Source of the DNA: Atrina japonica
Taxonomy: Eukaryota > Mollusca > Bivalvia > Pterioida > Pinnidae
Length of the DNA: 64,000 nt
NCBI GenBank assembly: GCA_030159075.1
Contig: BROG01000112.1
Coordinates: 891,501-955,500 of the forward strand
Reading direction: 5' to 3'
Part shown: one piece after another, positions 1 through 35,900 of the stretch
How the letters are laid out: every line of letters begins with the position of its first letter
Numbering within the stretch: the first letter of the stretch is position 1
Notes under the pieces: model-generated
What the model was told of the DNA's origin: nothing
The model's database searches: none
Seen by the model: the letters and a program-made list of their open reading frames with translations, nothing else
Program-made: the position numbers and the translations under genes

Positions 1-75
1 GGAGTCTTGTGAATCCTCTCCTGACCTGGACAAGTTTAAAGTTTAAGTAATAAAGCATAACAAAACTACAAATAC
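1..75 (+). other. Possible 3' end of a plus-strand transcript from outside the window
   Basis: An AATAAA hexamer lies at 49-54 on the plus strand, with no recognisable coding sequence before it inside the window. It could be the polyadenylation signal of a gene converging on BORA from the left, or chance in AT-rich DNA. Nothing else supports it. Confidence 0.2.
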
Positions 76-99
76 ACTGCCAAGAAGAATTGTTCCTAC

Positions 100-105
100 T
101 TTATT
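100..105 (-). terminator. BORA: Polyadenylation signal of BORA
   Basis: AATAAA on the minus strand, about 290 bases downstream of the BORA stop codon at 397-399. It is the first clear hexamer in the right place, giving a 3' UTR of roughly 300 bases (about 80-396). The exact cleavage site cannot be read from sequence. Confidence 0.5.
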
Positions 106-396
106 ACATGTCACAATACCTACGAGTATCCAGTGAGAAATAAAACGTTTTTGTCTCATTACCAAAAATTGAGTAGAATCATCTGTATGATAATTAAAAG
201 GGTAGTCCGCCTCGCCAAGTTATGTGAATCCGAAAATAACATGCCGAGGTGTAATCTATTATTATATAAGCTGGACGTATAGAACACAAAATCAGTTAAA
301 ACAAAATCGACACCGTGACTTAGCATATTTGAGCAGTCATGGTGCTTAAAACAGCTGAAATGTATCATAAACAGATGCTTAAGAATAAAGAGTCAA

Positions 397-24019
<23,623 letters not shown>

Positions 24020-24118
24020 ATTTCAACTCAAAAATCATCAGCAGTTCACTTCAAATTCTTCCACTGAAAAAAAAGGTCCAGAATGTTACACATTAAGGTA
24101 TGCAATACTGGTTTATAA

Positions 24119-24366
24119 AGGGGCATCAGCATCGTTTATCCAAAATATTATTTCAATTTTTTTCTAATTTTACTAATTGCACTTTTTTGTTATTGTACAT
24201 CAAGTACAAGTAGTAAAAGTAGAAAAATAGAAATATTTTTTTTTTTCGGTAAACACAGCTAATGCCCCTTTAAGTATTTTTATGCCTGTGTATATTTCTT
24301 TTCTGTTATAAATATTGTATTGGAGAGAAATGTTTTTTGAAAAAAAAACCCACAGCTAGTGCCCTT
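24119..24366. mobile_element. AGGGGCAT-ended TTAA MITE, tandem-ended copy
   Basis: The left end AGGGGCATCAGC at 24119 has two possible right ends: ACACAGCTAATGCCCCT ending at 24269 followed by TTAA, and CACAGCTAGTGCCC at about 24366 followed by TTTTAA. Related to 26314-26689. Lies just upstream of the first BORA coding exon. Confidence 0.5.
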
Positions 24367-24404
24367 TTAAATTTGTTTGTTTAGATGGTGTATTTATGCC
24401 CCAC

Positions 24405-24590
24405 TTGATGATTTTGTAGTCATTTGGGGGTGGCCAGTTTTTAATAGTTTAGGAAAGAACCTGGCTGCAATACTTAATGTAGCAATGTTCAGTAAGTAAA
24501 AGGTCTCACAAAATCAGCTTTGACCCACTTCAGTAGGACTAGGACATGATTCTGCGCTGACGAGACCTGGACCACTGGCACGGTTATACT
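24405..24590 (-). mobile_element. SINE copy
   Basis: Reverse-oriented, diverged member of the 14055 family (GGGTGGCCAGTTTTTAATAG; TCACAAAATCAGCTTTGACC). Confidence 0.45.
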
Positions 24591-24823
24591 TAAACTAGCA
24601 AAAATCTATATCATTGTATAAAAGCCACCAAGGATATTGATAATCTAACATTAGTGTCTACTCAATTCTCAATTTTTTTAAACCAAGCCTCCAATATCCT
24701 CAGTATTAATTTTTGGTATGCAGTTTCCTATGCTAAATTCACATTGCAGTGTTGGTGCCATATTTAGAACTGTACATTTCAACAAGTTTAGAGGGGAGAA
24801 GATGACAATTCTTTTTATCATTA

Positions 24824-24914
24824 TTAACTCATCAACCCCTGAAAAACAGTGGACTATTCTGTTAATCAATTACTTAGACCAGCCCAACTGTGTCTTTAAG
24901 GGTTAATGGGTTAA
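24824..24914. mobile_element. 91 bp TTAA-ended MITE
   Basis: Starts TTAACTCATCAACCCCTGAA and ends GGGTTAATGGGTTAA, with the shared core TTAGACCAGCCCAACTGTGT. Same length as copies at 40315, 47140 and 62353. Confidence 0.65.
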
Positions 24915-26309
24915 TTCATCACTCATATTTTGTGTTTTAAACAAGCCATCAATCTTAACATGATTTATATACATGTATGATTGATCTTCTTTCGTTTTCT
25001 TCAGTTTTCATTCAAGTAGCCTGCTGAGACTGCTTTTGAAATTGATAGTAATTTGTGCACCTATTGAAAATTGGAACCGTCCACATCTGACGTCATTGAG
25101 TACACACCGAAATTCCCTCCATGGTGGAAGATATTATTTTAACATTGCGAACTCTATTTGAATCATTTTCGCTCAATCATTTGGATAGATAATGATGAGA
25201 GATCACAGTCTAACAAACTATTACAATGTAGACAACTTATTTCAGTGCTACTGGACATCTCAGCCATATCAAAGTCGGCCCATAGAAAAAGAACAGGTAA
25301 ATTGATATTGGGAGAACTTGGCCCCTTGATGCAAAAAACTACAGGTAAATTGACAGTGTGAGAAATGGACAAATGTACCAATTTAAAATATTGATAACCA
25401 TTTTGGATTTCATTGTTATTTACAAGTGGTATATATAACATACATGTACCTGTCTGTTTAAAATAGCGTACACATGATGATGACAATTATCATCTCAATG
25501 TCAGTTTGCAGTTAGCAATTGAAATCATTGCCCATTAGAACAATTTACTTTAGTTTTACTTTCAAAGTTGAAATCATACAGAAAATTCACAAATATTTTT
25601 TATACATAATTATCAGCGATATATAAAGCCTTATGGGTTTCAACCTCCAACCCCCCCCCCCTTTGAAGTCAGTATATTTTTTCAAAATAAAGAAGAGATG
25701 ATTAAACACTTGAAATTTCTTTTAACATGAATTTAAATCAGTGATGTGTTTAGAAAGAATGGTTTTAGTGACTGAAATCCAGAAAAAGCCTTTCCAGAGC
25801 TTTTAACAATACAAAACATGTCTAGACCTCCTCATCCATTGCTCATCATCATGTAAGATTTGTGTTTGCTGAAACTCAATTCATTTGGGGTAAATAATTA
25901 GTCAATTTAATGTGTTTGGGATAAAAAAAAAAGAATCATAGTGTGATAATTAACTCTCTATATCTAAGCTTTTTTAAATTAAACATTTCTGGGAAGCATA
26001 CCCTGGACCATGAGGAAAAAAACTGATCCCCAAACATAATACGGTCTCTGACAGTATTAACCAGTTCAACAATTAGAATTACCCAGTTTGTGTAGTGAAC
26101 AGGGCAGTACCAAGTGAAAGTGTGCCCCTAGAATTGATCAAATATAGGTGTAAAACCTTTGATCTTTCTATATACATGTAAAGTCGGAAAATTAATATGA
26201 CAATTTCCACAAAATTTTCCACATTTGCATGCATCCAAATTTAAATCCTCAGTTTGCCTCTGGTGTAGATTGTGTAATAGTACACATATCACAAATAATC
26301 TCCTATTTA

Positions 26310-26693
26310 TTAAAGGGGCATTAGCTGTGTTTACCAAAATAAATTATTTCAATTTTTTTTCTACTTTTACTAATTGTACTTTCAGATGTAAAATAACAAA
26401 TAAGAGCTATACACAGGCATTCCTATATATTTTGTGAAAATGAGGTCACATCCAGTGTGGTATTCATATACAAATAGTAAGGTTGAGTTGAAAAATCTTG
26501 AATTTCGACTGGAAAAATTGCCAATTAAACCTAGGTTTCTCGAGCAATTTTCATAACATATATAGGAATTTAAAATGTTTTGACTGTGTATATCTATTTT
26601 TTGCTATTGTATATTTATCTAAGTAGTAAAAAGAAAAGAAAATGTTTAAGAAAAAAAAAAAACAAAAAAAAAACACAGCTAATGCCCCTTTAA
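26310..26693. mobile_element. TTAA-flanked MITE with AGGGGCATTAGCTGTGTTT ends, 376 bp
   Basis: The element 26314-26689 has a perfect 19 bp inverted end (AGGGGCATTAGCTGTGTTT and its complement) with TTAA on both sides. No coding capacity. A TTAA target suggests mobilisation by piggyBac- or Kolobok-type transposases. Confidence 0.7.
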
Positions 26694-26959
26694 AGAAAAA
26701 AATCTTATGCTGTAAAATAAACTTTAAGATAGACCAAGTTTGTTATGGACCAAGAGTGATATGGGCCAAGTTTGTATTGGGCCGAGATGTCCTTGAACCT
26801 ATTTCAAACACTGAAGTCTTCATCATGTCCTATGATTTTGTTGCATCTGAGCTGCACGGAGAGTAGTCAAAGAAAATTATATAAATCTACTTGTCCAGCA
26901 GGTGCTTTACTGCCTACTAAATGTACTGCAACAAGCAGTTAATCCTGACTTGAATGTTG

Positions 26960-27360
26960 TAATCCAAACCGAGAATTGAACCCAGGACCTCCCACATGCT
27001 AGGCAAGCATTCTAACCATTGAGCTCAAAGTCCGGACGTTAGACTCAAGGTCATAACACTGCCTACATATAACTACACTCCTCCCTATCTTAATTTTGAG
27101 GTCTTTAAGTTTAATTCAGATCTGAGATCCTTAATTCCCATTACGACTTACGGTACCTATCACTGATGTGAGTGATCCAAGCTTAGGGCAAGGACAGTCA
27201 TTACCAGATAGGGCAGAAAAATATGTTAACCAGCGAAACCAATGAATCGAACCTGCATGGACCTCTTGCATGCTAGGCAATCGTTCTAATGACCAAGTCA
27301 AAAGTCCAGACATTAGGCCCAACACTGCCTACATTTTACTACAGTAACTATTCCACAGTG
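26960..27360 (-). mobile_element. Compound repeat with two tRNA-like heads, copy 1
   Basis: On the minus strand, one head contains GAGCTCAATGGTTAGAATGC and GGTCCTGGGTTCAATTCTC (box A and box B like) near 26970-27040. A second head of the same type lies near 27240-27310. They are joined by a conserved linker with GATCTGAGATCCTTAATTCC and GATAGGGCAGAAAAAT. The whole two-headed unit recurs at 34370-34755. Confidence 0.6.
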
Positions 27361-27776
27361 ACAAAGATTTTTAATCATTTTTGATGACAAATTATATGAT
27401 TTAATTTAACCAGGATCTTTTTATACTTATGTATTCACTACAGATAACTGTAATGACACGACATATTGTAATCTGATTTGTTCATTAAGACGCTGTTAAT
27501 TACTAGAAGTAAGCAAAACCTCGACCAATCATTTTGTTCCATATATTTAAATGACTTCGACCTCCACCAAGTAAACAGAACTTCTGATTCTGTCATAACA
27601 TTAACAAATCAACATTCGTGATTAATTTGCAATTATTTCTTGTTTTAGTTACGTATTGATTCTATAAATAACTCATTATCATAAATTCTAACATGAAACT
27701 TCACGTGAATAACACACTTCAAAAACAAATCTGTCTTTTTGTTGATCTCGCAGCACTAGGAAATGGCCATGTTTAC

Positions 27777-27850
27777 TTCCTTGCGCTCTGTTCAGACTTG
27801 TCGAGGAAATCTTTGTGATTTTAAATACCCGCCCTTTCGACAACCAATGA
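27777..27850 (-). promoter_or_regulatory. BORA: Candidate BORA promoter
   Basis: Read on the minus strand: an ATTGG (inverted CCAAT, 27844-27848), a GGGCGGG GC-box (27828-27834) and a TATTTAAAA TATA-like box (27819-27827) in order. A GT at 27775-27776 could be the donor of a short noncoding exon feeding the acceptor at about 24063. The arrangement is promoter-like but unproven. Human BORA starts next to MZT1, so an alternative start near 32.9 kb is also possible. Confidence 0.35.
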
Positions 27851-28340
27851 ACCCGCATTTCCGGTTTTAAAAATTGTGATGCACACAAGTAGAAAATTGA
27901 TTTCTCGGTCAAAATGAGCACTTAATTTTCAAAACGAACTTGGAATTGATATATAATAGTGAGTGTGATTTTGATGATATAAAATAAATATGTAATTGAA
28001 AAGACTGGAAGGAAGAACAAATAAGATACTAGAGCATAATAAATATGTAAAGTGCTTTGCCAAAAGTAAGGTCTCAAACTGATTTTCGATTGATATTTCA
28101 TAAGTATTTCAGACAACAACAACAAAAATAATAATAATATGGATTTTTTAAATCGTTTCCAGCAATATGTAAAGCATTTTGTAAGAAATGACTTGTATAT
28201 TTTCAGGGACATGTATTATATGTTCAAGGATATTTAGTTTTTGCAGCGATATATAATATATCGCTGGTAGAATAGATGGCCTAATCATTAATCATAAAAT
28301 AATTAACGAATTAAAATGAATAAATAAACTAACAGACGGA

Positions 28341-28384
28341 CAGATAGATAGATAGATACATAGAAAGATAGATAGATAGATAGA
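28341..28384. repeat. (GATA)n microsatellite
   Basis: GATA tetranucleotides with two interruptions, in the BORA-MZT1 intergenic stretch. Confidence 0.85.
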
Positions 28385-28714
28385 CAAAATTTGTTTATGG
28401 TAACAGTGAATTTCTCACTGAATGATATCAATTGAAAACTGACTGTAAGTATTTCAAGTTAGTGCTATGGAATTAATATTACGAAGTTAGTTTATTTATA
28501 TTTTCTATGAGTTAGCCGCTGATCGAGTTATTCCATTTCTATATTTTACTTTATTCCTCCTTTTTTTCTTCTTATTTTGATTTGATTATTGTAAATATAA
28601 ATTACATACAATTGAATGAAATGGGAAGAGGATTTATATAAAATGCAGGGGAAAATTGTATTCTACGGAAGTATGGACTTGCCAATATTAAGCAATAAGT
28701 AGGATTAAAAAATT

Positions 28715-28814
<100 letters not shown>

Positions 28815-28924
28815 TCATGATTTAGGCTACCCATTCCAGAAGTTTGAAAGTATTAGAACGCAATCACACATCGGATGAAAATAATCAAGTCATGACGATT
28901 CAGTGACTTTTTTTAATAACAATT

Positions 28925-29925
28925 AAGAGGACCATGGGCCATATCGCTCACCTGAACTGTGTTGGTATCTTACAAATATGGGAATTTCAAATTTACAAAT
29001 TATTTTAACACTCCTTATGAGTGGAGGAGACTTAAAAGTGAATGAAAATGACAAAGTTGGAAAAGATGTAAAAAACATGTCAAAAATCAGTTTTCCAATT
29101 TATTCAAAAAACAGGAAATTGAATCATGCATCCATAAAAATCACTCAGATGCAATTAGTTTTTCAATCCATGCAGCAGTTCTGGAGAAGATTTTTAAAGA
29201 GGGGCATCCCTATGCCTCTTTTGCCCCACTCTGGATCCACCCCTGGGCCGAACTGGCCGAAATGAACAAACTAGGTAGAGAACCTTGAATACTTACTTCC
29301 TATAAAGTTTCATCAAAATCCCTTCATCGATTTTGGAGAAGAAGTCGAAAATGTGGAAAATTACCCCCTCTTCATTTTTGCAGTCTTAAACAATTCATAA
29401 AAAAATCAAAAAAGTAAATTTCAGCAAATTTCTTTCAGGAAAGCATTTATCTACCAAACCACAGGTAAAACACATAAAATAAATGCATCATAATGAATAA
29501 TAGGGGAGAAAATAAAGGGAATCATACAAAAATGAATGAAAATTACAAAGTCTAAAAAGACGGCAAAAAATGATTTTCCGATTTCAACGAAATTAACAAA
29601 CTTGAATCATGCATCTATGTAGATCACTCAGATACAGTTAGTTTTTCAATTAATGCAGCGGTTCTGGAGGAGAAGATTTTAAAAGAGGGGTACCTCCTGG
29701 GGTCTCTTTTGCACCACCATGGATACACCCCTGGGCCGATCGGGCCAATGAACAAACTTGGTGGAGGACCTTCAGTACTTGCTTTCTATAAAGTTTCATC
29801 AAGATCCCTTCAGCGGTTTTGGGGTAGAAGTCGAAATTGTAAAAAGTTTACGGATGGACGGACGGACAGATTGACAGGCGATCAGAAAAGCTCACATGAA
29901 CCTTCGGTTCAAGTGAGCTAAAAAC
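28925..29925. mobile_element. Repeat bounded by GCTCACCTGAAC and TTCAAGTGAGCTAAAA
   Basis: The inverted-looking ends match the family at 18316-21614. Inside, two diverged ~480 bp direct units share AGTTTCATCAA-AATCCCTTCA-like words and CACCCCTGGGCCGA (29158-29355 and 29637-29845). Short frames here are not genes. Confidence 0.55.
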
Positions 29926-30140
29926 TAGCTGCCACCAAATAACTTGCTGAGTGTTGCGTTTAACAATATTCGAAATTCAAATTAAAAATCTGACAACAAT
30001 GGGGTTCTTTCAGTTCATGAATAGTAGTACATGTAGTTATATTATTATAATTGAATTCACATAAATCCGTTGAGAATTTGAAAGTAAATCACAAATGCCA
30101 ATTTTTATTTTATACAGGATAGTAAGTATTTAATATTTAC

Positions 30141-30245
30141 GTCCACATCGCTGTGAAAATCACCGAATTTAAATTTATCCGATCACCGAAGTTAAGCAAC
30201 GTCGAGCCTGGTCATTATTTTGATAGTAACACCAGATTCTATACA
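30141..30245 (+). pseudogene. 5S rRNA-like fragment
   Basis: TCCGATCACCGAAGTTAAGC and the following AACGTCGAGCCTGGT (30178-30212) match the internal region of animal 5S rRNA exactly as I recall it, including the box A control region. The 5' part (from GTCCACATCG, 30141) and the 3' part are degenerate. It cannot fold as a full 5S rRNA, so it is a pseudogene or the promoter head of a 5S-derived SINE. Confidence 0.65.
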
Positions 30246-31028
30246 ATACGATATTGTAATCTTATTTTGCTTAGATAAAATTAAAACAAACATAGATTTT
30301 CTGTTGTCTCCTGCCTTTTTCGGCCAAAAAGATCACCGACTTTAATTTTCCTCCGTTAATTTTAAAGTATGGTTATGATTATGATGTAAATGAACAGTAG
30401 GTAAACAATACATATTGTGACGTCATCGTAAACCGTCTCTGGAGACCATTCTTCACGTAACGTAAACGTGCAAACGGCTTATTTTCCTATTTGTAGCCGA
30501 ATTATGAGTTACTGTATAAGTCGATGCCGGTAATTTGATTCCGTTAAATTCTTACTGCGATTCCTACATTAGGTCTGAATAAGAAAATCCGTTCTAATTC
30601 AAGTCTAGTTAAAGCTTTATAATCGAATTAAATCTGTGTTACAAACAAGTCATAAATACCGTATACGTGTTTAATTTTACGCAATAGTAACATTGGGTGT
30701 CTTCGGTCATAATCGCTGGTTAATCGAAACAGCGAGCTTTCATTTTTTAGTAAAGATAGTAATATCTAACACATGCTGTAGCGTAAAATTCTGCTACCCG
30801 TGTAAAGCTGATTTTCCGTTTCCGGTCAAAATTTAGTTGGTAGCAAAGTTTCACGCGACACTCGATGTGGGTGTGAGGGTTTGACTACCCCGTGAAATTT
30901 TGATTCTTTTTATATCACATGCATTTTATTTAAATAGAATCTAGTTGGGTTTTTTTTTCGATAAACAGGAGCGCTGTCGAAACCGGAAGCCTTGCGGTAG
31001 CAATTCTTTTTTACCCGAAGCTCCATGT

Positions 31029-31153
<125 letters not shown>

Positions 31154-31470
31154 TAATTTGATTGTGACGTCATAATCAAAACAAATGTTTTACGGGCCAT
31201 TTTTAAAAGTGTGACGTCATAATAGAAAAGTATGCCAAAATATGGTGTGTCGAGCATTTGGCGATAGGTCAATTATGACGTTTTGTGCAGTATGTCATAA
31301 ACAATAGTTTTTACATATTATAACGTCATAGTATGTCGTCTCTAGAGACCAAACCCGAATAATCCAGTCGTTATATTTCGCTTACTTCGATCTAACTCGA
31401 ATGATTGCAGTGCCCTCTTCCGGTCAAAATCCCTCCATTTAAATCTTAATGGCAAATTCAGGTGTTCTAA

Positions 31471-32578
31471 CCCAGAAAGCAAGATTACGTAGGGCCAACG
31501 TTGGATAATGGTCGTACCGTTGGCTGACAGTTGGCGTTGGGCACATACTGTTGGCCCAACGTTTGCCCAACATACTGTATGTTGGGTCATTTTTTGTTGC
31601 GTAGATTACTAGTTTAGTTTGAAACACGACATATGATAAACAATTGATTAGTCTTGACAGTTTGTTGTATTTATGATCATGAACAAAAATGTTGTGGTTA
31701 CCAGTAATTTGTATGTATAAAGTGCAAAATATGTTTGTTCCAGTGTTTCTCTAAATAAATTTTCTCACAGATTTAATTATCTGTTTTGTGATCATGGATA
31801 CGGTACCTGTTTAGGGATTTATCACGTAAGTGGAAAAAGATTATCATAAAATTCTCATATGTTGGTACTTTTAGAATGTAAGAAAATAGAATCTGTAAAG
31901 ATGTCCCAAACAAAGAAACTGACGATACATCAAAGGACTGACTGCGTTTTAGTGTAAACAGAAAAGGAGGGAGGAAAGAAAGGAGAGAAAAGGAGAAAGT
32001 GTCAGATGATATCCACAATAATCATGATGATGAATCTGATAATGTTGAAAATGAACATAGATATATAAAAAATTGATCAATCATTTATCACATATTGAAA
32101 AGTGGAAAATATTTATTTTAAAATTCAATTACTACTTAATTTTGAAATCAAAGTTGGTTCAATATTGATTTAAAATACTGAAACAATATTGGAGCAACTT
32201 TAGTTCTTACTGAACAATATGGAATTGAACAAGTGTTGTGCCATTGCAGAATTAATATTTATTGGTTCTGCATACCAAATGAAGGACCAATGGTGAACCA
32301 ACGTAAAACATAATGCTAGCCAATCATTGATGGAATATTCATGTCGGACCATCGCAGTACCAACGTTGGCTTTCGGTACATATAAGATTGGTCCAATGTT
32401 GAATCAACGTTGGCCCAATGTAAGTGCAAAATGGACCAACGTTGGCCTAGCATGTAGTTTTACTTGACCCAATGGTACAACGTTGGACCAACGTTGGCCC
32501 AATTTGCTCTTATACACTGGGCCAACGTTGGGCCAACATAACGCGATATGTTCGCCAAACGTAGTCATGCTATCTGGG
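31471..32578. mobile_element. CCCAGA-ended TIR element rich in CCAACGTTGG, 1108 bp
   Basis: The left end CCCAGAAAGCAAGATTACGT and the inverse of the right end (CCCAGATAGCATGACTACGT) agree at 17 of 20 positions. The terminal 100-200 bases carry many CCAACGTTGG palindromes and half sites (GTTGGCCCAACG), probably transposase-binding repeats. The middle holds no convincing gene. It ends about 400 bases before the MZT1 start codon. Confidence 0.6.
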
Positions 32579-32978
32579 AAGAAATCACCTCTCCTTGGAA
32601 TTTAAGCTAAAATATTTATCCCAATTCCCATGAACAAAAACTCACGGAAATCACCATAAAACTCATGAGAATATTCTAAATCTGCATAGTCAATCAGAAT
32701 TCAGTATAGCGAAATTGGAGTGATTTTTTATGGATTTATGGTGTCCGCATATTAAATGCATTGCACGACAAACCATCATGTAAATTATCTAGGCCGTTTC
32801 CTGTTTGTTTTCATTTATCTATTTATTTTTTCAATCACTTTCAATAAAAAAATTGATCTCGCGAAAAAGTGAGTCAACATGGAACGGAAACAACATTCCG
32901 GTTATAAACATATTCCATGTCCGTCTAAGGTTTTATTATTACACAATCGATTTACTGCGGCACACTTTTGTATCAGAA

Positions 32979-35900
32979 ATGGCGGACTCTGCGAAAAGGA
33001 AAACCACTGCGTCGCGGGAGACTATTGATAGTAAGTGTAAAGACACATTTTCGTTTATATTTTTCAGTTCTTAATTCATCTATGTCTTGCCTTTCTGTTA
33101 TGTTCTTCTTTTCAGAGAAGCATTCGGTTCGACCGTCTTCTGGTTCCAACAGTAATAATAAATAATGTGAACTAAGGCATTGCCTTGAATTTGAAGCGAG
33201 CGCAACTTTGTCATTGTAACATCGTAATGTAGCATTAAATGCATCGGGTTAGGAAAACCGCGTGGTTTAGATTGATGCAGAGTGTTTTGCATCCAATGTA
33301 TGTACAGCTCATTTTCTACACCTTTTCCATAAATTGCTCGCTTAAAATCATGCTGGAATTGTCCAAATTATAGGTAAGGCGTAGTTTCCATTGTTTTATT
33401 GGAACAATAAGATGTTGGTAAGCCGTCCAAATATATCTAGGCTGCTACTGACCCGGCTATAACGGGATCGGACTGTCATATCTAGGCTGTTACTAATCCG
33501 ACTATAAATAATACATAGGTAAACCTATGGAGAGGGCGAAGGCATTTATCAACAGTTTTACATGTTCAGTTAATCCCTTTGGGACGACGGAATAACCAAA
33601 GGGATTAATATTCAGTGTTTTTATCACGTAAATGTCCCGGTCATTCACTCATTGTTTTAAATAAAATATTGAGTGGCTGACTGTTTCCTTGCTGCTAAAA
33701 CTTAAATAGAATCTATGTGGTATTTATTAGTCATGAATTAATTGCACAATATGTTTTTATGCTATATATTTTTCTCTATCCCAGCGTATCCATCATTTCA
33801 TGCAGTTCACATTACCAGAATAATGGAGGCGCTTCGTGGTCGGGTTCGATGTACAACCCTAGTCGTTATGACCTAGTCTCGGTCTACAAAACGTTTCTTA
33901 ATGTGGTAGTTTATTACTTAGTTTGCAATGCACTTTTAAGTAATGACTTTCCATTTCCGACATTTTGTTTATGTCAAGCACAAATTCCTGATGTGAGCAA
34001 AATTTTTACCATTAGTAGTACGGGTCCCCGGATGTAGTAGGAATAAAAAATGTTTGCTTCTCAACATATATGAGGGCTTTGCCCTCTATTACGGGACGGG
34101 TTGTCCAAAGCCCATTGTTATCGACCATGTGAATAATTCAACCATCAGCATAGACATTTACTGCAGCCATGTATCGAGGAACCCGTATGCGAGGCCTTGT
34201 TTGTGATGTACCAGTTGAAGCTTTTTGAAGCCCATACTACACACTGGAGGACTCTGACTGTAAGAGGGTGCTGTAATTATTGGACTTGACTCAAGATGCA
34301 ACATTTCTACAATAAAGAGCTCGCTGCGCTCGCATAATAATGACAATGTTTTATGTCATTTATATGACATGTAATCCAGAGCGGGAATCGAACCTGGGAC
34401 CTCACGCATACTAGGCAAGCAGTCCAACCATTGAGCCAAAAGTCCGGACATTAGGCTCGAGGGCCTAACACTGCCTACACTTTACTACATTCCTTCCTAT
34501 CTTAATTTTGAGGTCCTTAATTCAGATCTCAGATCCTCAATTCCCATTACGTCTTAATATGGTACCTATCACTCATGTGAGTGATCCATGCTTTAGAGGA
34601 CAGTCATCACCAGATAGGGCAGAAAAATCTGTTTATTGGCAATGCAATGTTGTATTCCAGACCAAGAATTGAACCCGGGACCTCCTGTTCTAACCATTGA
34701 GCCAAAAGTCAGAACGTTAGGCTTGAGGGCCTAACACTGCCTACAATTTACTACATTATTACATTTGTATATGATAGTGATAGGCCTACATCTGAAATTA
34801 TTAGGAACTTAGTCTGTGACTGTGGAGTGTGGTGAATATAAAGTTTAAAATTGAATCCTTTTTGTATGCTACTTATTTTTTGTTGTACAAAGTATTGTAT
34901 CTTGATATTCTATTATTATTAATACAATAAAAAGTGATAGATGTACCTTGGCTAAGTAAGGCTAAAAACAGGTAAAGCTTTTACTGGCTTTAGTTATCTC
35001 CCTTTAGTAATTTTAGTTATAAGCATTGGGTTAATACTACTGTGAAATGTGGTGGTGTAGAGGGTGTTGGCCCAGATATCTCAGTTGGTTACGTAAGAGG
35101 GTCCAGCCAGTCAGTGTTCGAAAGGTCCTGGGGTCGACGTCTATTCCCGGACTGGCTGCTCATTTTCCCCGCCTGCTACACTACAATGTCAGGCCATAAA
35201 AGAGAAGCCCTTTGTAACGATGTCAGCAGAGGCAGAAATTTTCTTTGAACTGTTTGGGTCCAGGACTTTTTTGTTAAATTTTACCAGGGTCCAGTACTCT
35301 AACATACATATATGGGTCCAATTACAATAAATCTAAGTCAGATTTTTAATATAATTAATCAGTACATATAAAAGTTATCAAAGGTGGGAACACAGAATTA
35401 TATAAACCAAAAACTTCCACAAAATCATATCAGAAAACGATGATTGAATTTTCAAAGGAAAATTATAAAGGTTTGAAAGAAAGAAATTGACAGAATAGAC
35501 ATTCACTGACTCAGAATTTTTTGGTCCTCAGAAATACATATCAGGAAAACGACAGGGTCCGAAAGTAAAATATGTAGGTCCCGGACCTCGGACTTAAGGA
35601 ATTTTCAGCCCCTGGTCAGTAGTATAAATTTATTAATGTTGGGTTGCATTAATTGTACAGCTTCTGTTGAGTATAAAAGTAAAAGTATGAAACTTATCAT
35701 ACATGTATCTAATTAGTAATACTTGTTAATTGAATCCTTCGCTTTAAGTTTAATTACAGCCAAAATTCTTGGGGAGATAATCAGATTAATTTATATAATT
35801 CCATAATATATAATGGAGTGATGCCATTCAAGATTTCCTGTATGACTTTGGTCAAATGTTTGAAGTTTTTAATGCTATGAAAATTATTGTGAGCTTGATT

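Noticed and set aside
31180..31345. Cluster of TGACGTCA sites as a CRE enhancer
   Set aside because: Two or three TGACGTCAT words occur near 30420 and 31170-31210, but they lie beside a TA microsatellite in repeat-rich DNA with no link to a start site.
33717..34037. 106-codon plus-strand frame in MZT1 intron 1
   Set aside because: No splice support or recognisable motif, and its end shares words with repeats near 38900-39020.
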